Source: Selaginella tamariscina (lineage: Eukaryota; Streptophyta; Lycopodiopsida; Selaginellales; Selaginellaceae). Taken from it: 64,000 nt of DNA. The translations under genes and the position numbers were made by a program. Below are positions 37,412 to 48,013 of the stretch, in pieces. The notes beneath the pieces are model-generated. The model made no database searches. It was not told the DNA's origin and saw only the letters and a list, made by a program, of their open reading frames with translations. The stretch covers positions 24,687 to 88,686 of the forward strand of contig PUQB01000843.1 in assembly GCA_003024785.1 (NCBI GenBank), written 5' to 3'. Position 1 is the first letter of the stretch. Every line of letters starts with the position of its first letter.

Positions 37412-38025
37412 TGTCACAACCCGATACAGGATACAGGATGCAGGATACAGAATTCCGGATACAGGATATAGGATGCAGGATTTTGGATACAGGATACGGG
37501 TTACAGGATATGCATGTAGGATATTCCTACAGGATTACCTATAGGATATTCCTATATTATATGCCTATAGGATATGCTACAGGATATGCCTAGAGGATAA
37601 GGGACACTATTCTTAGCTCATGACTAGATTAGACTCATGACTAGATTAGCTTGGAGTTGTGAGCATAAAAGCTCCGACCTAATTATTGTACAATCAATTA
37701 CTATCAACACTAGTCTTTCTACGATCATTCTTGTTCTTGTCTTGTCTTGCCTTTGCCTCATGCTCTTGTCTCGCTCCTGGATCCTGTCCTGTTCCTATCT
37801 CGCTCCTGGATCCTGTCCTGTTCCTATCTCGCTCCTGGATCCTGTCCTGTTCCTATCTCGCTCCTAGATCCAGTCTTGTTCCTGTCCTACTTCTGGATCC
37901 TGTCCTGCGTCTTGTCTTGCTCTTGAGTTCCTAGTTCCTGTCCTGTTTCCTATCCTGCTCCTGAGTCAAGCCTTCCTACTCTTGGAATCCTGCTCACTTC
38001 CTGTTTCCTGGATCGTGGCTTGACA
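37412..38025 (+). repeat. 3' LTR of chromovirus B
   Basis: 614 bases, preceded by the polypurine tract gggaggaggtgc and followed by the CATAC flank. Confidence 0.88.
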
Positions 38026-38501
38026 CATACTCCTTCTTAAATAGCTCAGAGAACTCCTCCCAAGTTGCAATCATCTTCTGGTGAGCTAATTGGCGTTGAT
38101 TTCAAATGCGTGTCCACCACCTTGCAACTTTATCCTTCAAGGTTATTGATACAGCTATCATAGCCTGCTCGGTAGTCACTCCCTGTGCAGTGAGCAAGTT
38201 CGCTGCTATTTCAAGCCAACTCAGCCTCATTTACGGATTCTTTACTGGTAAAAGGTGGACGCGAAGACGATCTAGCACCCTGCTCTTACCATCACGATTC
38301 CTTGAGCAAGTTGATCTTCAATAGTATCCAATCGCTCACGAATCACCTCCAAGGAACCAGTCACGTACTCTTGAAATTGCTTGGAATCCTTTGCCATAGC
38401 GTATAGTTCGAGCACGATTTCCTGGTTCGTCCACTCCTCATTGGTGTTGTCCTCTCCTTCCCACCGGTCACCCATCTTGAACCTTGCCTCTGATACCAAA
38501 T

Positions 38502-39533
38502 TGTTAGGCACCACTACATACAACCTAGAGACCCTCATAAGACCACTCGACCTTCCCCGAGCTGTCTCTAGTTTCCACACGCTGCTATCTCCAAAAGGGC
38601 TTCCAATAATAGTGTGCCCTTAATTCTCTCTTAGATCTAGGTATAGCTCCTTAGGAATATTCTAACTTATACCTTTTTGGGGAATATTCTTTGATTTGTT
38701 ATATGGGTCATAATAGCATTGGACATCCTCGGCATCGAGGATGGTGCATCTTGTCCAAGGCCATGTGTTCAACTCCCATTGGGGGTGACTTTGAGTTCAA
38801 TCCCCGAACAAGATGCAAACTATTCAACTTTGACTTGAGGTGGCTTTTGAGTTCAATCTTGGATGAGATGCAACATGCAAGTTTGATCATGATTGGGGCC
38901 TTACATGTCCACTCCACTAGAGGTGGCTTTGAGTTCAATCCTCAAACGAGATGCAAGTTGTGAGTTTGGTACTCATTAAGGTCTCATATGTCTTTGGCAC
39001 TGGAGACAATGCATCCCATTCAAGGCCTTGTGTTTGATTCATTAAGACCTTGAGTTTGATCCTCTCATGTTTAACTCTCACTCCGTCCTTAGTGCCATGG
39101 ATCCTTTAAGGTCATAACTAACAAGAATGTATATTTTAATTACTCAATTGTTATCAATAAATGAATGCATAATTACTCAATTGTTATGCATAAATGAATG
39201 AGCATGATGAGTGCGTAGTTTGGTTGCTCAATTGTTACTCACAAATGAATGAACATGATGCATGCATACTTGGTTCACTCAATTATATTTGATTTAAGAT
39301 GAGGTTTCAGTTTGTCTTAATTAAAAAAAAAGGGTCATCTTTCACACCAAGACATTTACTAATTATATACAAATACAACACTGTATTATAAATGTGTAAC
39401 ATATAGTTTTAGGCCCTCCACGCCTAACACATGATTATTGTTTAATAGCAAAAAAATTATATGGAACTGCAGGGTACATGTACGGATTAGTACGGATGCT
39501 GACGGCAGCACGCAACGTGCAGTACAACGAGCA
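38502..39533. other. LTR edge of element C and short tandem repeats
   Basis: The LTR of element C begins at 38502 (TGTTAGGCACC); its far end is uncertain. At about 38780-38965 a unit containing ggtggctttgagttcaat recurs three times with variation. At about 39128-39290 three units with tactcaattgttat and aaatgaatg follow. No gene recognised. Confidence 0.6.
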
Positions 39534-39542
39534 AATTAGCTC

Positions 39543-39655
39543 GAGGATTAGCAAAACCGGGCTTCGTACAACGGGCTTTTCGCATATTCCTGAATATCCA
39601 GGAATATTCTGTCAAATAACGGGAATATTCTAGAATATTCTGCCAAGTAGATTTA
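39543..39655 (+). repeat. Left terminal inverted repeat of the MULE
   Basis: Starts GAGGATTAGCAAAACCGGGC just inside the target-site duplication. It holds the motif GGGCTT twice and GAATATTC or near variants four times. Confidence 0.75.
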
Positions 39656-39788
39656 TCTTTAACTTTCAATGCCGAACAACAAGTGAAAAACGCTAATTAT
39701 TTGCCGACTAGACTTTACTATACCGATTGGACTTAAAAGGTCGCAGGTTCGACATTGCGCTTGCAATCAACCAATAACCGATGCACTT

Positions 39789-42700
39789 CTACTGGAGTAA
39801 GAGTCCGCCTCTGTAAGAAGTAAGTAATAGAACATGAGTGTACACAAAATACATGTGTTGGTAGGGGCTCCAGTTCTTGGCTTTCTGAAAAGTTGCACAA
39901 GTGCATGATGGAAGAGTAGAAATTGTTACCTTAGCAGATTGCATGCCTGCAGAGACAATGAAGGCCTCAGTCTTCCCTCTTTGAACCACCTCCACGTTGT
40001 TGATCCGACCTTGAAGAATCTTTACCTGGTTGTAATGTTTCTCATGTTCCTTGGACATTCTTGTTGATGTTCGCATGCTCCGTCCATGGTATGTTGGTAC
40101 TCTATGTGCTCCCTCTCCTCTTGGTGGATGGTGTTCGATCCATTCGGCTACTACTGTCGTCTACCATTTCTTCAAATCCCTCCAACTTGAACCCTGCTTT
40201 CAGAAGAGCTTCAACCTCATTTGCATTCAAGTTTGTTCCTTTTTGAACTGGCCAAACCTTTGGAACTTTTGGAATACTCTCAGGAGGAATCCCTGCATAT
40301 GGTCGTCTGAAGCAACAAGAATCGCGTGGGCAGAACCATAACATCTGATGAGTGAACTCAATGTTCCCAAATGCTTGTATATTGCCGTCTACCGTGAAAT
40401 CCTGGTGCCGGTACACGATGTGGAATCCTATGGGTCTGCCACACTTGCTGTTACCGTCCTGAGTGAGACCTAGACATTTCACTTGACTTGCCTCCCCAAT
40501 GCGTCTGATGGCCCACTGAGTCATCACGTCTCTCTTTCAGTGACATTGACATCTTGAAACTTGAGTTTTTTCTTGCGTGCATTTGGGATGACTTGTTCTG
40601 CATATTGTGTGTCATGTCTATGTGTACGAAGTGCATCAATCCCATGGTCCCCAGTTGACGGTTGACGAACGGTTCGAACACAAACATTTGTTGTAGAGGC
40701 AAACTCTGGACTTGCAAGATGCTCTTCATCACTAACAAGATTTGCAAAAGTTGTTGGAGACACTGATTTTCCCGCTGAAAGTTTCTGCTGTGCACGTTTC
40801 AGAAGAGTTTCCATGGAAGGACCTGTGCCTGAATATCTCCCTTCAAATGATGCCTTGACCTTTGCACTTTGGAAAACAGCATCTGTTAAATCTAACATTG
40901 TTGCCTCCAACAAAGGAACACGCTTCGTCAGCCTTGCTCTTCGTGCTCTTGCATGAACAACTTCGGAGTTGTTAGTGGTAGGCACATTCGCAACACCATC
41001 TTCTGTCAAGTCAATTATCTCTGTCATGGAAATATGATCTTCATGTCTTGTCCACCATGAAACCATGTTTGCAAAGCGCTAACGTTATTGGACCTGCCTT
41101 CCCAAAATGACTCCAACATTACTCGTCGTTCCAACTTATCTTGGTTGGTTAGTGCTGCAGGCCATGAGCGTGCAAGGTTCATGTGCTCCTCCCTGTGTTC
41201 CTCAAGTATCTACTTCTTTGTAACTTGACGCACTGACTGCATGTAATGGAACAAACATCCTTTCTCTTCCTCTCATTTTGACCCATTGTTGAAAACTTGA
41301 TGCAATGCTAACCAAATTGCACCTGACTCATCTGACATGAACCCCGCAAAGTTCACATTATGAAGTCCTTGCTTGCTGCACACTTGAAGCATAGTGTTCA
41401 AAAATTTGATCACCGCAACTATCCTCCCTGATCATGTCACCATAAGCAAGTGTACCCATCGACCTTAAACTACACAAACATAAGTGCATTATTAGTAAGT
41501 TTTTAAAACATAGATATGTTAATACTTACAATGGATCATAGAGATGTATTCCCAGTGTACACCAATCATCAATACGATATGTGTGGTCTAGCACCACCCA
41601 CTACTGTTCGAGATCACCTCACATTGACACCTTCTAATGTAGTCTATTCCGGATCCTGGGCCAGCAACCGTCATTTTGAAGATTAAAGGTGCTCTTCAGC
41701 TCCGTTGAGGTCCATTCCGGGTATGTGGATAACATGTATGAATAGGAATAGCTTCTTCTTAACTGCAGAAGTCCTTTGTAACCTCTTTGAAACAAGTGTC
41801 TCTTGTTTTAGCCTGACATATCTTCTCTTGTTCTACAGTGGAAAGGTTAAGCATCTCCAAAGGAAAAATAATTTTTTGCTTATCGGCGGTGATTTGTGAG
41901 TGGTAGTAGATCTGACAGAACCTTGTCGTATGATACATCTCCAGAATCTGTTACCAGTTTTTCCAAAATTATATTGTGTGCTGCTTGAAACTCTATGACA
42001 TGTTGATTAGTTCTTGGGGTTTGCAGTGACTGCTTTGTTGATTGTCCCTTAACTCTGTCTTTAGAGACCATGGATTCGGGTGGTCTACGTGGGTGTTTGT
42101 TCTCCAAGATGGATGAAAAGCCTCGTGCATGTGATATCATCTGGAATTATGTAATATGCAACAACGGAGCATGTCTGCACTAGAAGGGGCTCATTGTTTG
42201 CAATGCACCACACTTCATTCCAAGCACTCTACCATCTGAAGATAACTGGACTTATCAATGGTGCCCTTAAATTGGCAGTCATTTGCTTTTCTTTCTTACT
42301 GAGCTGATGAACGGACATGTTTCCTTTACGCATTTCATGTGGCCAATACATGAACTGCGACTAACACGAGCTGGAACATTCCAATGTGTTGTGCAGCGTT
42401 GAGTCCAGTAATCACACCCATCCTTCCTATTCATCCCTTTGTACTTGTCCTTCATTGTTTCGTGTGCTGGCAACTCGTAAATCACATTTCCGTTGCAATC
42501 TTCTGGGACCTCAGCAACTTGCTGAATCGATGACGAGACCACCAGTTGCTTCCCAATCCTACATCTCTGACTATTGCGAAGTATTGTTACCATAGAATTG
42601 TCCCGATCTGTTGTCTCCAACCGGAATAGCGGTCCTTTGGAAGGAAGAAGTGTGTAATACACAAAACTGCTAGCTCTTGCCCCTTCTGGTTCTACCTCAA

Positions 42701-42866
42701 CATTCGCAGCATCTCCACCAACAACAGACATCAAATGCAGCACTTTAAAAGATTGCCAAGGTGGAATGTCAAATGCAGACCTGAGATCTGTTTCAAAGAC
42801 AAATGCAATACCATCTTCATCTGCAGGGAAGTCCTTGTCAACACCATTGTAGCTGATTCTTGCCAT
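39789..42866 (-). CDS. MULE transposase, broken reading frame
   Basis: Cut-and-paste transposase of the element. Start chosen at 42866 (MARISYNGVDKDFP), the first ATG before the CG-rich leader. In order: an N-terminal domain of unknown fold, a Cys/His-rich zinc segment of FLYWCH/WRKY-like look (CDYWTQRC ... CIGHMKCVKETCPF, then CQFKGTID, about 42400-42250), a MULE catalytic region with Asp in LDHTYRIDDW (about 41600-41560) and FMSDESGAIWLALHQVF (about 41335-41285), followed by GCLFHYMQSVRQ (about 41265-41225), the usual ClFHxxQxxxR block. Then comes a Ser/Thr-rich linker, a segment with CPRDSCCFRR, and a SWIM-like end (CTCATFQKAKN ... QHMYF, near 39870) where the expected Cys before His is replaced. 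Several frame breaks and probable introns interrupt it. Confidence 0.72.
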
Positions 42867-42962
42867 GTAGCAAAAATGGAACAAACAAAAGTTAAAATTC
42901 AAAGACAATGAACATATTACACACGAGATGGTTAATGTGTTTGTTAGTCGTGAGGCAATCAT

Positions 42963-43841
42963 TTCATTGACAAATATTAAAAATAATTATTAATTGCGTG
43001 CGTCTGGGTAGAAGAGTGAAATTAATTTACTGCGTCTGGGTAGGTTTTTTGTAAATTAAAAAGTTTTACTATGTACAAGTGGCGATCATGCATGCAATAT
43101 GTTTACAGAAATTAGGTTGGTTTTTAATTGATTTAGGGCGGCTAGGGTTTTGCAATTAGGGCGGCTAGGGCAGCTAGGGCGGCTAGGTTTTCGTGGAGCA
43201 GGGCGCATTTGGGGGCATAGCGTGGAGCAAGTGTGGCTCCAGGGATTAATCACAATAGGCTTCCATTGAGGGGGTGAGTATTTTCTGATTTCTTCATGAT
43301 CTGCTCATGATTTTCATGATCTGTTCATCTTTTTACATCTCTTCACAGTTGCAAGAAATCCGAGTCGGCCTGCCGACTCGGACTGACTTCGTTGTCCGTC
43401 CCAGTCGGCAGGCCGACTGGGGTGGACTGTTCCAGATCCAGTCAACATTTTGACCGGGGTTGACTGTTCCAGCCCCAGTCAGCATTTTGACTAGGGTTGA
43501 CTGTTCTAGTCCCACCTAGCATTTTGACTGGGCCTTGCTTCGTTCCCAGTCCCAGACTGGGCCTCCCTTTGTTGCCAGTCCCAGTCGGCATGCCGACTGG
43601 GCCTCCCTTTGTTGCCAGCCCAGTCGGCATGCCGACTGGGACTCCCTTTGTTGCCAGCCCAGTCGGCATGCCGACTGGGACTCCCTTTGTTGCCAGCCCA
43701 GTCGGCATGCCGACTGGGACTTACAGCAACTGCTCTCTCAGTCGGCACGCCGACTGTGAGGGCTAGTATGTTTTTTTAATTTTTATTAAACATCTTTGAA
43801 CATTTATTACAGTTTTTTGTTAAACCTTATTGCTTTTGTAG
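42963..43841. promoter_or_regulatory. Bidirectional leader between the two MULE genes
   Basis: About 0.9 kb between divergent starts. It contains GGCGGCTAGGG-type short repeats (about 43135-43190) with telo-box-like tagggttt, and the palindrome array described separately. A pyrimidine-rich acceptor (tgcttttgtag) ends exactly at the ATG at 43842, so the array probably lies in a 5' leader intron of the plus-strand gene. Confidence 0.6.
43360..43760. repeat. Array of AGTCGGC-GCCGACT palindromes
   Basis: At least six copies of palindromes with the core AGTCGGCATGCCGACT or close variants (near 43361, 43403, 43585, 43625, 43664, 43703 and 43740). The central ones sit in a 39-base tandem unit that adds a constant ctccctttgttgccag. 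Degenerate units without the palindrome (agtcaacattttgac types) lie between 43435 and 43530. Open frames across it arise only because 39 is a multiple of three. Confidence 0.92.
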
Positions 43842-46800
43842 ATGCGCTCTTCACAACGTTTACAAGAAAAGAAGATGAAGGAGCCTACTGAGAGAGAAGC
43901 AGAAGCTAGAGCTGCAATTCAGAGAGGGCGTCGGGGTCGTGGGAGAGGAAGTAGGAAGCTGGCTGTGGTTCAGGAACAAGGACCTTCAAGTGATGCTCCA
44001 GTTGAACAGGCAAGCCAGCAGGACTGGTCAGGAGAGCAAGAGGATGTAGTTCAACCCCAACAAGAACAATCAGACTTTGTTGAAGAAGTTGAGGATGATG
44101 TCTTACCACAGGAGACACAGGAGCAGACAGAAGGCACACAAGCCTCATGCGCAGTGACTTTGTCGAGTGACGAAGAGGATGAACCCAAGAACAAGAAGAG
44201 ACGACGCAAAGCTGCTGGAGATTCAGAGGCTGCTAAGAAGAAGAAGAAGGGAAAGCAGAAGTGCCAGATAATGAGGAAGTTTACAACATTGCAGCCAGCA
44301 TGCATTCGGAGAGTGCAGTGCGTCTTCTCGCGAAGATCACAATCCGAGAATATGGAGAGGCACCGGATGTCCCTATTTGCCGAATTCTGGGAAATGAGCA
44401 GGTGCGGAGAGTCAATCCAGCGGATCTGGAATCTTTGACTAGGAGTTTCAAGAAGGCAGTTGGTTATTTGCGCAACACCACTCAGTTCATCCTTCAAGTT
44501 GGGGACCCCATGACAGATGCAGATCTGGCAGCATTGAGAAGCGATGAAGCGATGTATGCTCAGCATTTGGCTTTTGAGGAGGAGCTTCAGTCGACATGTT
44601 CCGGCAATGGGCACCAATGCTTTCGATGAAGAAGTTCATCTGTTGGGATGGTAATCACAGGCTAAAGGTGCTTCAGAAGCTGTACATAGAAGACACGGAA
44701 GATAAGAATCAGTGGGCAGTGAGAGTGCGTTCAGGCTTCATCCGTGCTGGGGTCATGGATAATCTTCAGCTTGTGACAATGTTTCAGCAAATTAATAGGT
44801 AAACATAGTGACCTCTAGATCATAGGATTAACTAACTTCGAGATTTTCAAATATGCAGTTCCTCCGCAACGGCAGTGCAAACCACACTGCCACATCTTCT
44901 GCTATCTGTGAAGACATGTTGCACCAGTGAGGAGGGCACAGCGAAGATCTTGGCCAGGCTCAGTGACAAGGAACGAGATGACATAAGAAAGTGGAAGGAA
45001 AGCGCAACTGGACAACAAGCTTGGCATCCACTTCCGAATTTGATCTGTGCAAAGATTTTTTTGAGGTACCACGTCTCACACTTATATTACTTAGTTGATT
45101 ACGTCTGTGAATTACAGAGTGAGATTGAGGATGATCTTGAGAAGGCTGCAAGGGCATCCAAAGGCAACAAATACCAGGAGCAACAACAGGTCTACATTAA
45201 GCATGACAAGCGCATGATGAAGATCTTAGCCATCATCGATCCTGCATTGGGTGAAGAGTGGTTCGACAAGGTGACCCAAATCACATGGAAACAATGCAGA
45301 TGGATGGGGTTGGAAAAGCTGTACGCGCTTTCAAGGGCGAGAATTCCAAACGAGACGAGAATCATGTACTTCAATAAACTGGTACGTCTCGATCTGAAGA
45401 GAGAGCAAGAGACACTTGGATTGCCGGGTGTTCAGGATAAGGAGTGGATAAGGTGGTTTACTATCGATTTGTATTGGCGAGCAATCAGAGAGGAGGCAGT
45501 ACAGATTCTCACGGGACTCATCGAGGATGGCGAGTGGAGCAGGCCGGTTACAGATTTCACGACTTGGTACGATGAAGTGCGGGTAAAATGCAAGAACGTG
45601 ATGTTCCAGCCATTCCATGAGTGTGTGAAGTTCACTTACTCCATAGAGCCGAAAGAGTTCCTCGAACACGAAGAGACAGCAAGAAGGATGATTTGGAGGT
45701 AAGGATGATCTTCTTGACATTGTTACATTCTGACACTACTATATGTTCATTACAGGTATGTCGCAGCGAGAAAGGTGCCTCACACACAGACTATGGTATT
45801 CTGGTCAGATTACATGGAAGCACCACACATGTGGTCGAAGACAAGATCTGGCCTGACAGAGTTCGAACGTGTAACGTACCGTTCTGGCTTGATTATCCAC
45901 CTGGGCAACCACCAACATGGGAGAAGGATCTCTACAATGAACACTCAAAAGATCTCCCATGCATCTCATGGGATCCGGCAGAGGTCGACTTCATTAAGAA
46001 GACAAAGGCCAAGGCAAAGCGGCGTCAGCCTGTGCAGCAGTCAAAGAAGACCTCAGATACAGTAGCTGGCACCTCCACTACTCGCGATCCAGCTGCCTTC
46101 TTCAATTTATCTGAAGTGCTACCATCGCAGGGAACCATGGACATCAAGGATGACTTGGTCACATTCGTCCCTTCACTTGCTACAACTCGAGGTGATAATT
46201 TCTTGGCGATTGATGACATCGAGGAGATGCAACAGGCCGTGCTCACGGATGAGAAGGAAGAGGAGGTTCCTGACGCTAGACTGGTTCCTTATAGAAAAGT
46301 TCAGACACAGGTGGCCAGGTACCATACAGCTGACAGCCAGACTCGCTACCAGCATATTGCGGGAGAATATGGTTTCAACTTGGTGATCTTCGACCTTCCA
46401 AATGGGACCTTGCCAGGAAATACAACGAGTGATACGCCATACCTCTACCTTGATCCAGTGAAGTTCGATGAAGCACTCCAGTTTGCAGGTATGCATATGG
46501 CTGCAAATGGTTGGTTGGTTGTGTTTGCTGCAGCAAACACCTGGGATCAAGTTGTCCGAGCTGCAAGTGTGGTGGACCTTCAACTTGCTGCAACGTACTA
46601 CATCTACAGAGGGCGTGGTTGGGGCTACCGCAACAAGATGAAGGTACTTTTTTCTTTATTCATGAAGTTCATTAATGATTTTTGATGTTTTAACAGGAGA
46701 GCATCCTGCTCCTTCTTGTCTTCCAAGATGCATCTAGAGGATTGCGCGATAATCCGCTGCGTTTGTCATCAACAATTCTTGTTGATAATCCTGAGCGGTT

Positions 46801-47158
46801 CCAAGAAGCATGGTAGGCATTTCATTTCAACAAATTAAGTATTTACCATTATCTTCACATGCAGGATGGACTACCAACCGAAGAGCACTCGATTGATGCA
46901 GCTCGTGATAGAACGACTCACCCGGCCAGGTGATCTTATCTGGGATATAGGCAGTGGTACGGGGTCCTCAATGCTTGCAGCTATCGAGCTGGGAGAAACA
47001 TTGTTGGGACTGAGAAGAACCCTGAGCTCGGGAGAATTGCTATGAACAGGATTAAAGAGAACATCCAGCCAGAGGAAATCCCAACCCAACCAATAGCGAC
47101 GTCAAGTAGGACTGGTGGTTCACGAATTGCAGCATTGCTCAATCGTAAGAAGAAGTGA
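43842..47158 (+). CDS. ParB-like domain plus permuted DNA methyltransferase, spliced
   Basis: Putative DNA-binding and DNA-modifying protein of the transposon. Exons: about 43842-44798, 44859-45698, 45756-46643, 46698-46812, 46865-47158, with 50-60 base introns and normal GT-AG ends. The N-terminus has RGRRGRGRGSRK (AT-hook-like) and an acidic stretch ending in KNKKRRRK, a likely nuclear signal. A ParB-like domain follows (VPICRILGNEQVRRVNPADL, then FICWDGNHRLKVLQKLY; the DGNHR box is the family hallmark). After a helical middle (44875-45700) comes the methyltransferase: LVIFDLPNGT in the motif IV position (about 46380), GWLVVFAA, then PKSTRLMQLVIERL, GDLIWDIGSGTGSS (motif I, about 46920-46965) and TEKNPELGRIAMNRI. 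Motif IV before motif I indicates a permuted N6A/N4C-type enzyme. About four one-base frame breaks are present, one in a GGG run next to TEKNPE. Confidence 0.78.
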
Positions 47159-47279
47159 CAAGTGTTGAATTGTACTCTTTGGTGTTGAAATAAAACTTTA
47201 ATAATACAGTATAAACATGGCTATGATTAAATATTTTTTGTTGTTAATTGCCGACTGAGCCAAAATCCTAAATTCTAAG

Positions 47280-47373
47280 AATATTTAGGAATATTCTAAG
47301 AATATTCTGGTAGATTCTTTAGAATATTCCGGGTCCAACCGGAAGCCCGGAAGCCCTCTTTTTGTCGGGACTC
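47280..47373 (-). repeat. Right terminal inverted repeat of the MULE
   Basis: Read inward on the minus strand it begins GAGTCCCGACAAAAAGAGGG and contains GGGCTTCC twice, then GAATATTC-type motifs. It is followed outward by the 9-base duplication. Confidence 0.75.
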
Positions 47374-47382
47374 AATTAGCTC

Positions 47383-47721
47383 TCCCCAAAGATTAATAAC
47401 TATATAGATTTTTACAAAAAAATGTCCCTTCATTTTTTATTAGTTTTTCAGGCCGCTGGTTTCAGTTTGATATGTAAATATGTAGTTGTATATTAAATAG
47501 ACATCTTAATATGAAATAAGAATTTCTACTTGATTTTCTTCAATGGAGAAGAAATACTGAAAAAAAGAAAGATTATGATCGTACTAGGCCGGAGAATAAA
47601 AATGTCAATTCAGAAACTCTATATTATTGTCTAGAATGAAACTTTTTTCTCTTTCAGGTATTTTACTATCCTTACGCATTCTCTCTCTACTCATTTTTAT
47701 ACACATATTACACACGCACCG
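47383..47721. other. Spacer right of the MULE
   Basis: AT-rich sequence. Probably the 3' flank of the prenyltransferase gene. No feature recognised. Confidence 0.55.
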
Positions 47722-47977
47722 CTAGCGTGAGGATTCCAATCCCAATCCCAACAAAGAGTCGTGGTTGATAAACTTATGGAGTTCAATAGAGCCTCTCCCA
47801 AAGGTCAGAAGTTTGATCAGCCTTAGGTGTATACAAATTATGCCGGCAACGTACGCCGTCAACATTAATGAGCGTGTAGACTTCATCCACAGTATGCATA
47901 TCTAAATAAACGTACACACGCATCATATGTATGTGTATATGCGTAAATGTTATGGTTTGTTTATTTATTTATTTATA

Positions 47978-48013
<36 letters not shown>

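Larger units (their letters stand above)
32444..38025 (+). mobile_element. Tf1/sushi-like chromovirus copy B, nested in element C
   Basis: Same family as copy A but on the plus strand and inserted into element C. LTRs are at 32444-33020 and 37412-38025. The flanking five bases are CATAT and CATAC, a near-exact target-site duplication. Gag, reverse transcriptase, RNase H, integrase and chromodomain-like parts follow in order. The gag zinc-knuckle and protease region is largely missing compared with copy A. Broken, with about ten or more breaks. The LTRs differ by substitutions and by the copy number of short internal repeats. Confidence 0.88.
29313..38500 (-). mobile_element. Ty3/gypsy element C, split by chromovirus B
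   Basis: A second gypsy family on the minus strand, present as 29313-32443 and 38026-38500. Parts: gag start (about 38480-38270), more gag with a CHLCREVGHWKANC knuckle (about 31990), protease region, reverse transcriptase ([14 protein letters not shown], near 30880), RNase H, and an integrase core fragment (MVIVDRLTKFVKLVP, near 29500). A primer-binding site similar to the initiator-Met tRNA type (TGGTATCAGAGGCA) lies at 38484-38497, followed by the LTR edge at 38502. The 3' part is missing beyond the border with element A. Broken, with many breaks. Confidence 0.8.
39543..47373. mobile_element. Mutator-like (MULE) transposon carrying a ParB-methyltransferase gene
   Basis: The element is 7,831 bases long and flanked by an exact 9-base direct repeat AATTAGCTC (39534-39542 and 47374-47382), the duplication length typical of Mutator-like elements. 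Ends are inverted and diverged: left GAGGATTAGCAAAACCGGGC, right (reverse complement) GAGTCCCGACAAAAAGAGGG; both continue with GGGCTTC and then a cluster of GAATATTC palindromes within about 110 bases. Two divergent spliced genes fill the element: a MULE transposase on the minus strand and a ParB-like/DNA methyltransferase gene on the plus strand. Between them lies a CG-rich leader with a palindromic array. Both genes have one-base frame breaks, so this copy is probably not fully functional, or it carries assembly errors. The exact duplication points to a fairly recent insertion, although the terminal repeats themselves are divergent. Confidence 0.87.

Noticed and set aside
38484-38497. tRNA gene at the TGGTATCAGAG match
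   Set aside because: Only a primer-binding-site-length match beside an LTR edge. No cloverleaf could be drawn.
43442-43766. Repetitive proteins across the 43.4 kb array
   Set aside because: Open frames exist on both strands only because the unit is 39 bases. The sequence is explained by the palindrome array.
39543-47373. KDZ-type transposon for the methyltransferase-bearing element
   Set aside because: The 9-base duplication and the ClFHxxQ block point to Mutator-like elements instead.
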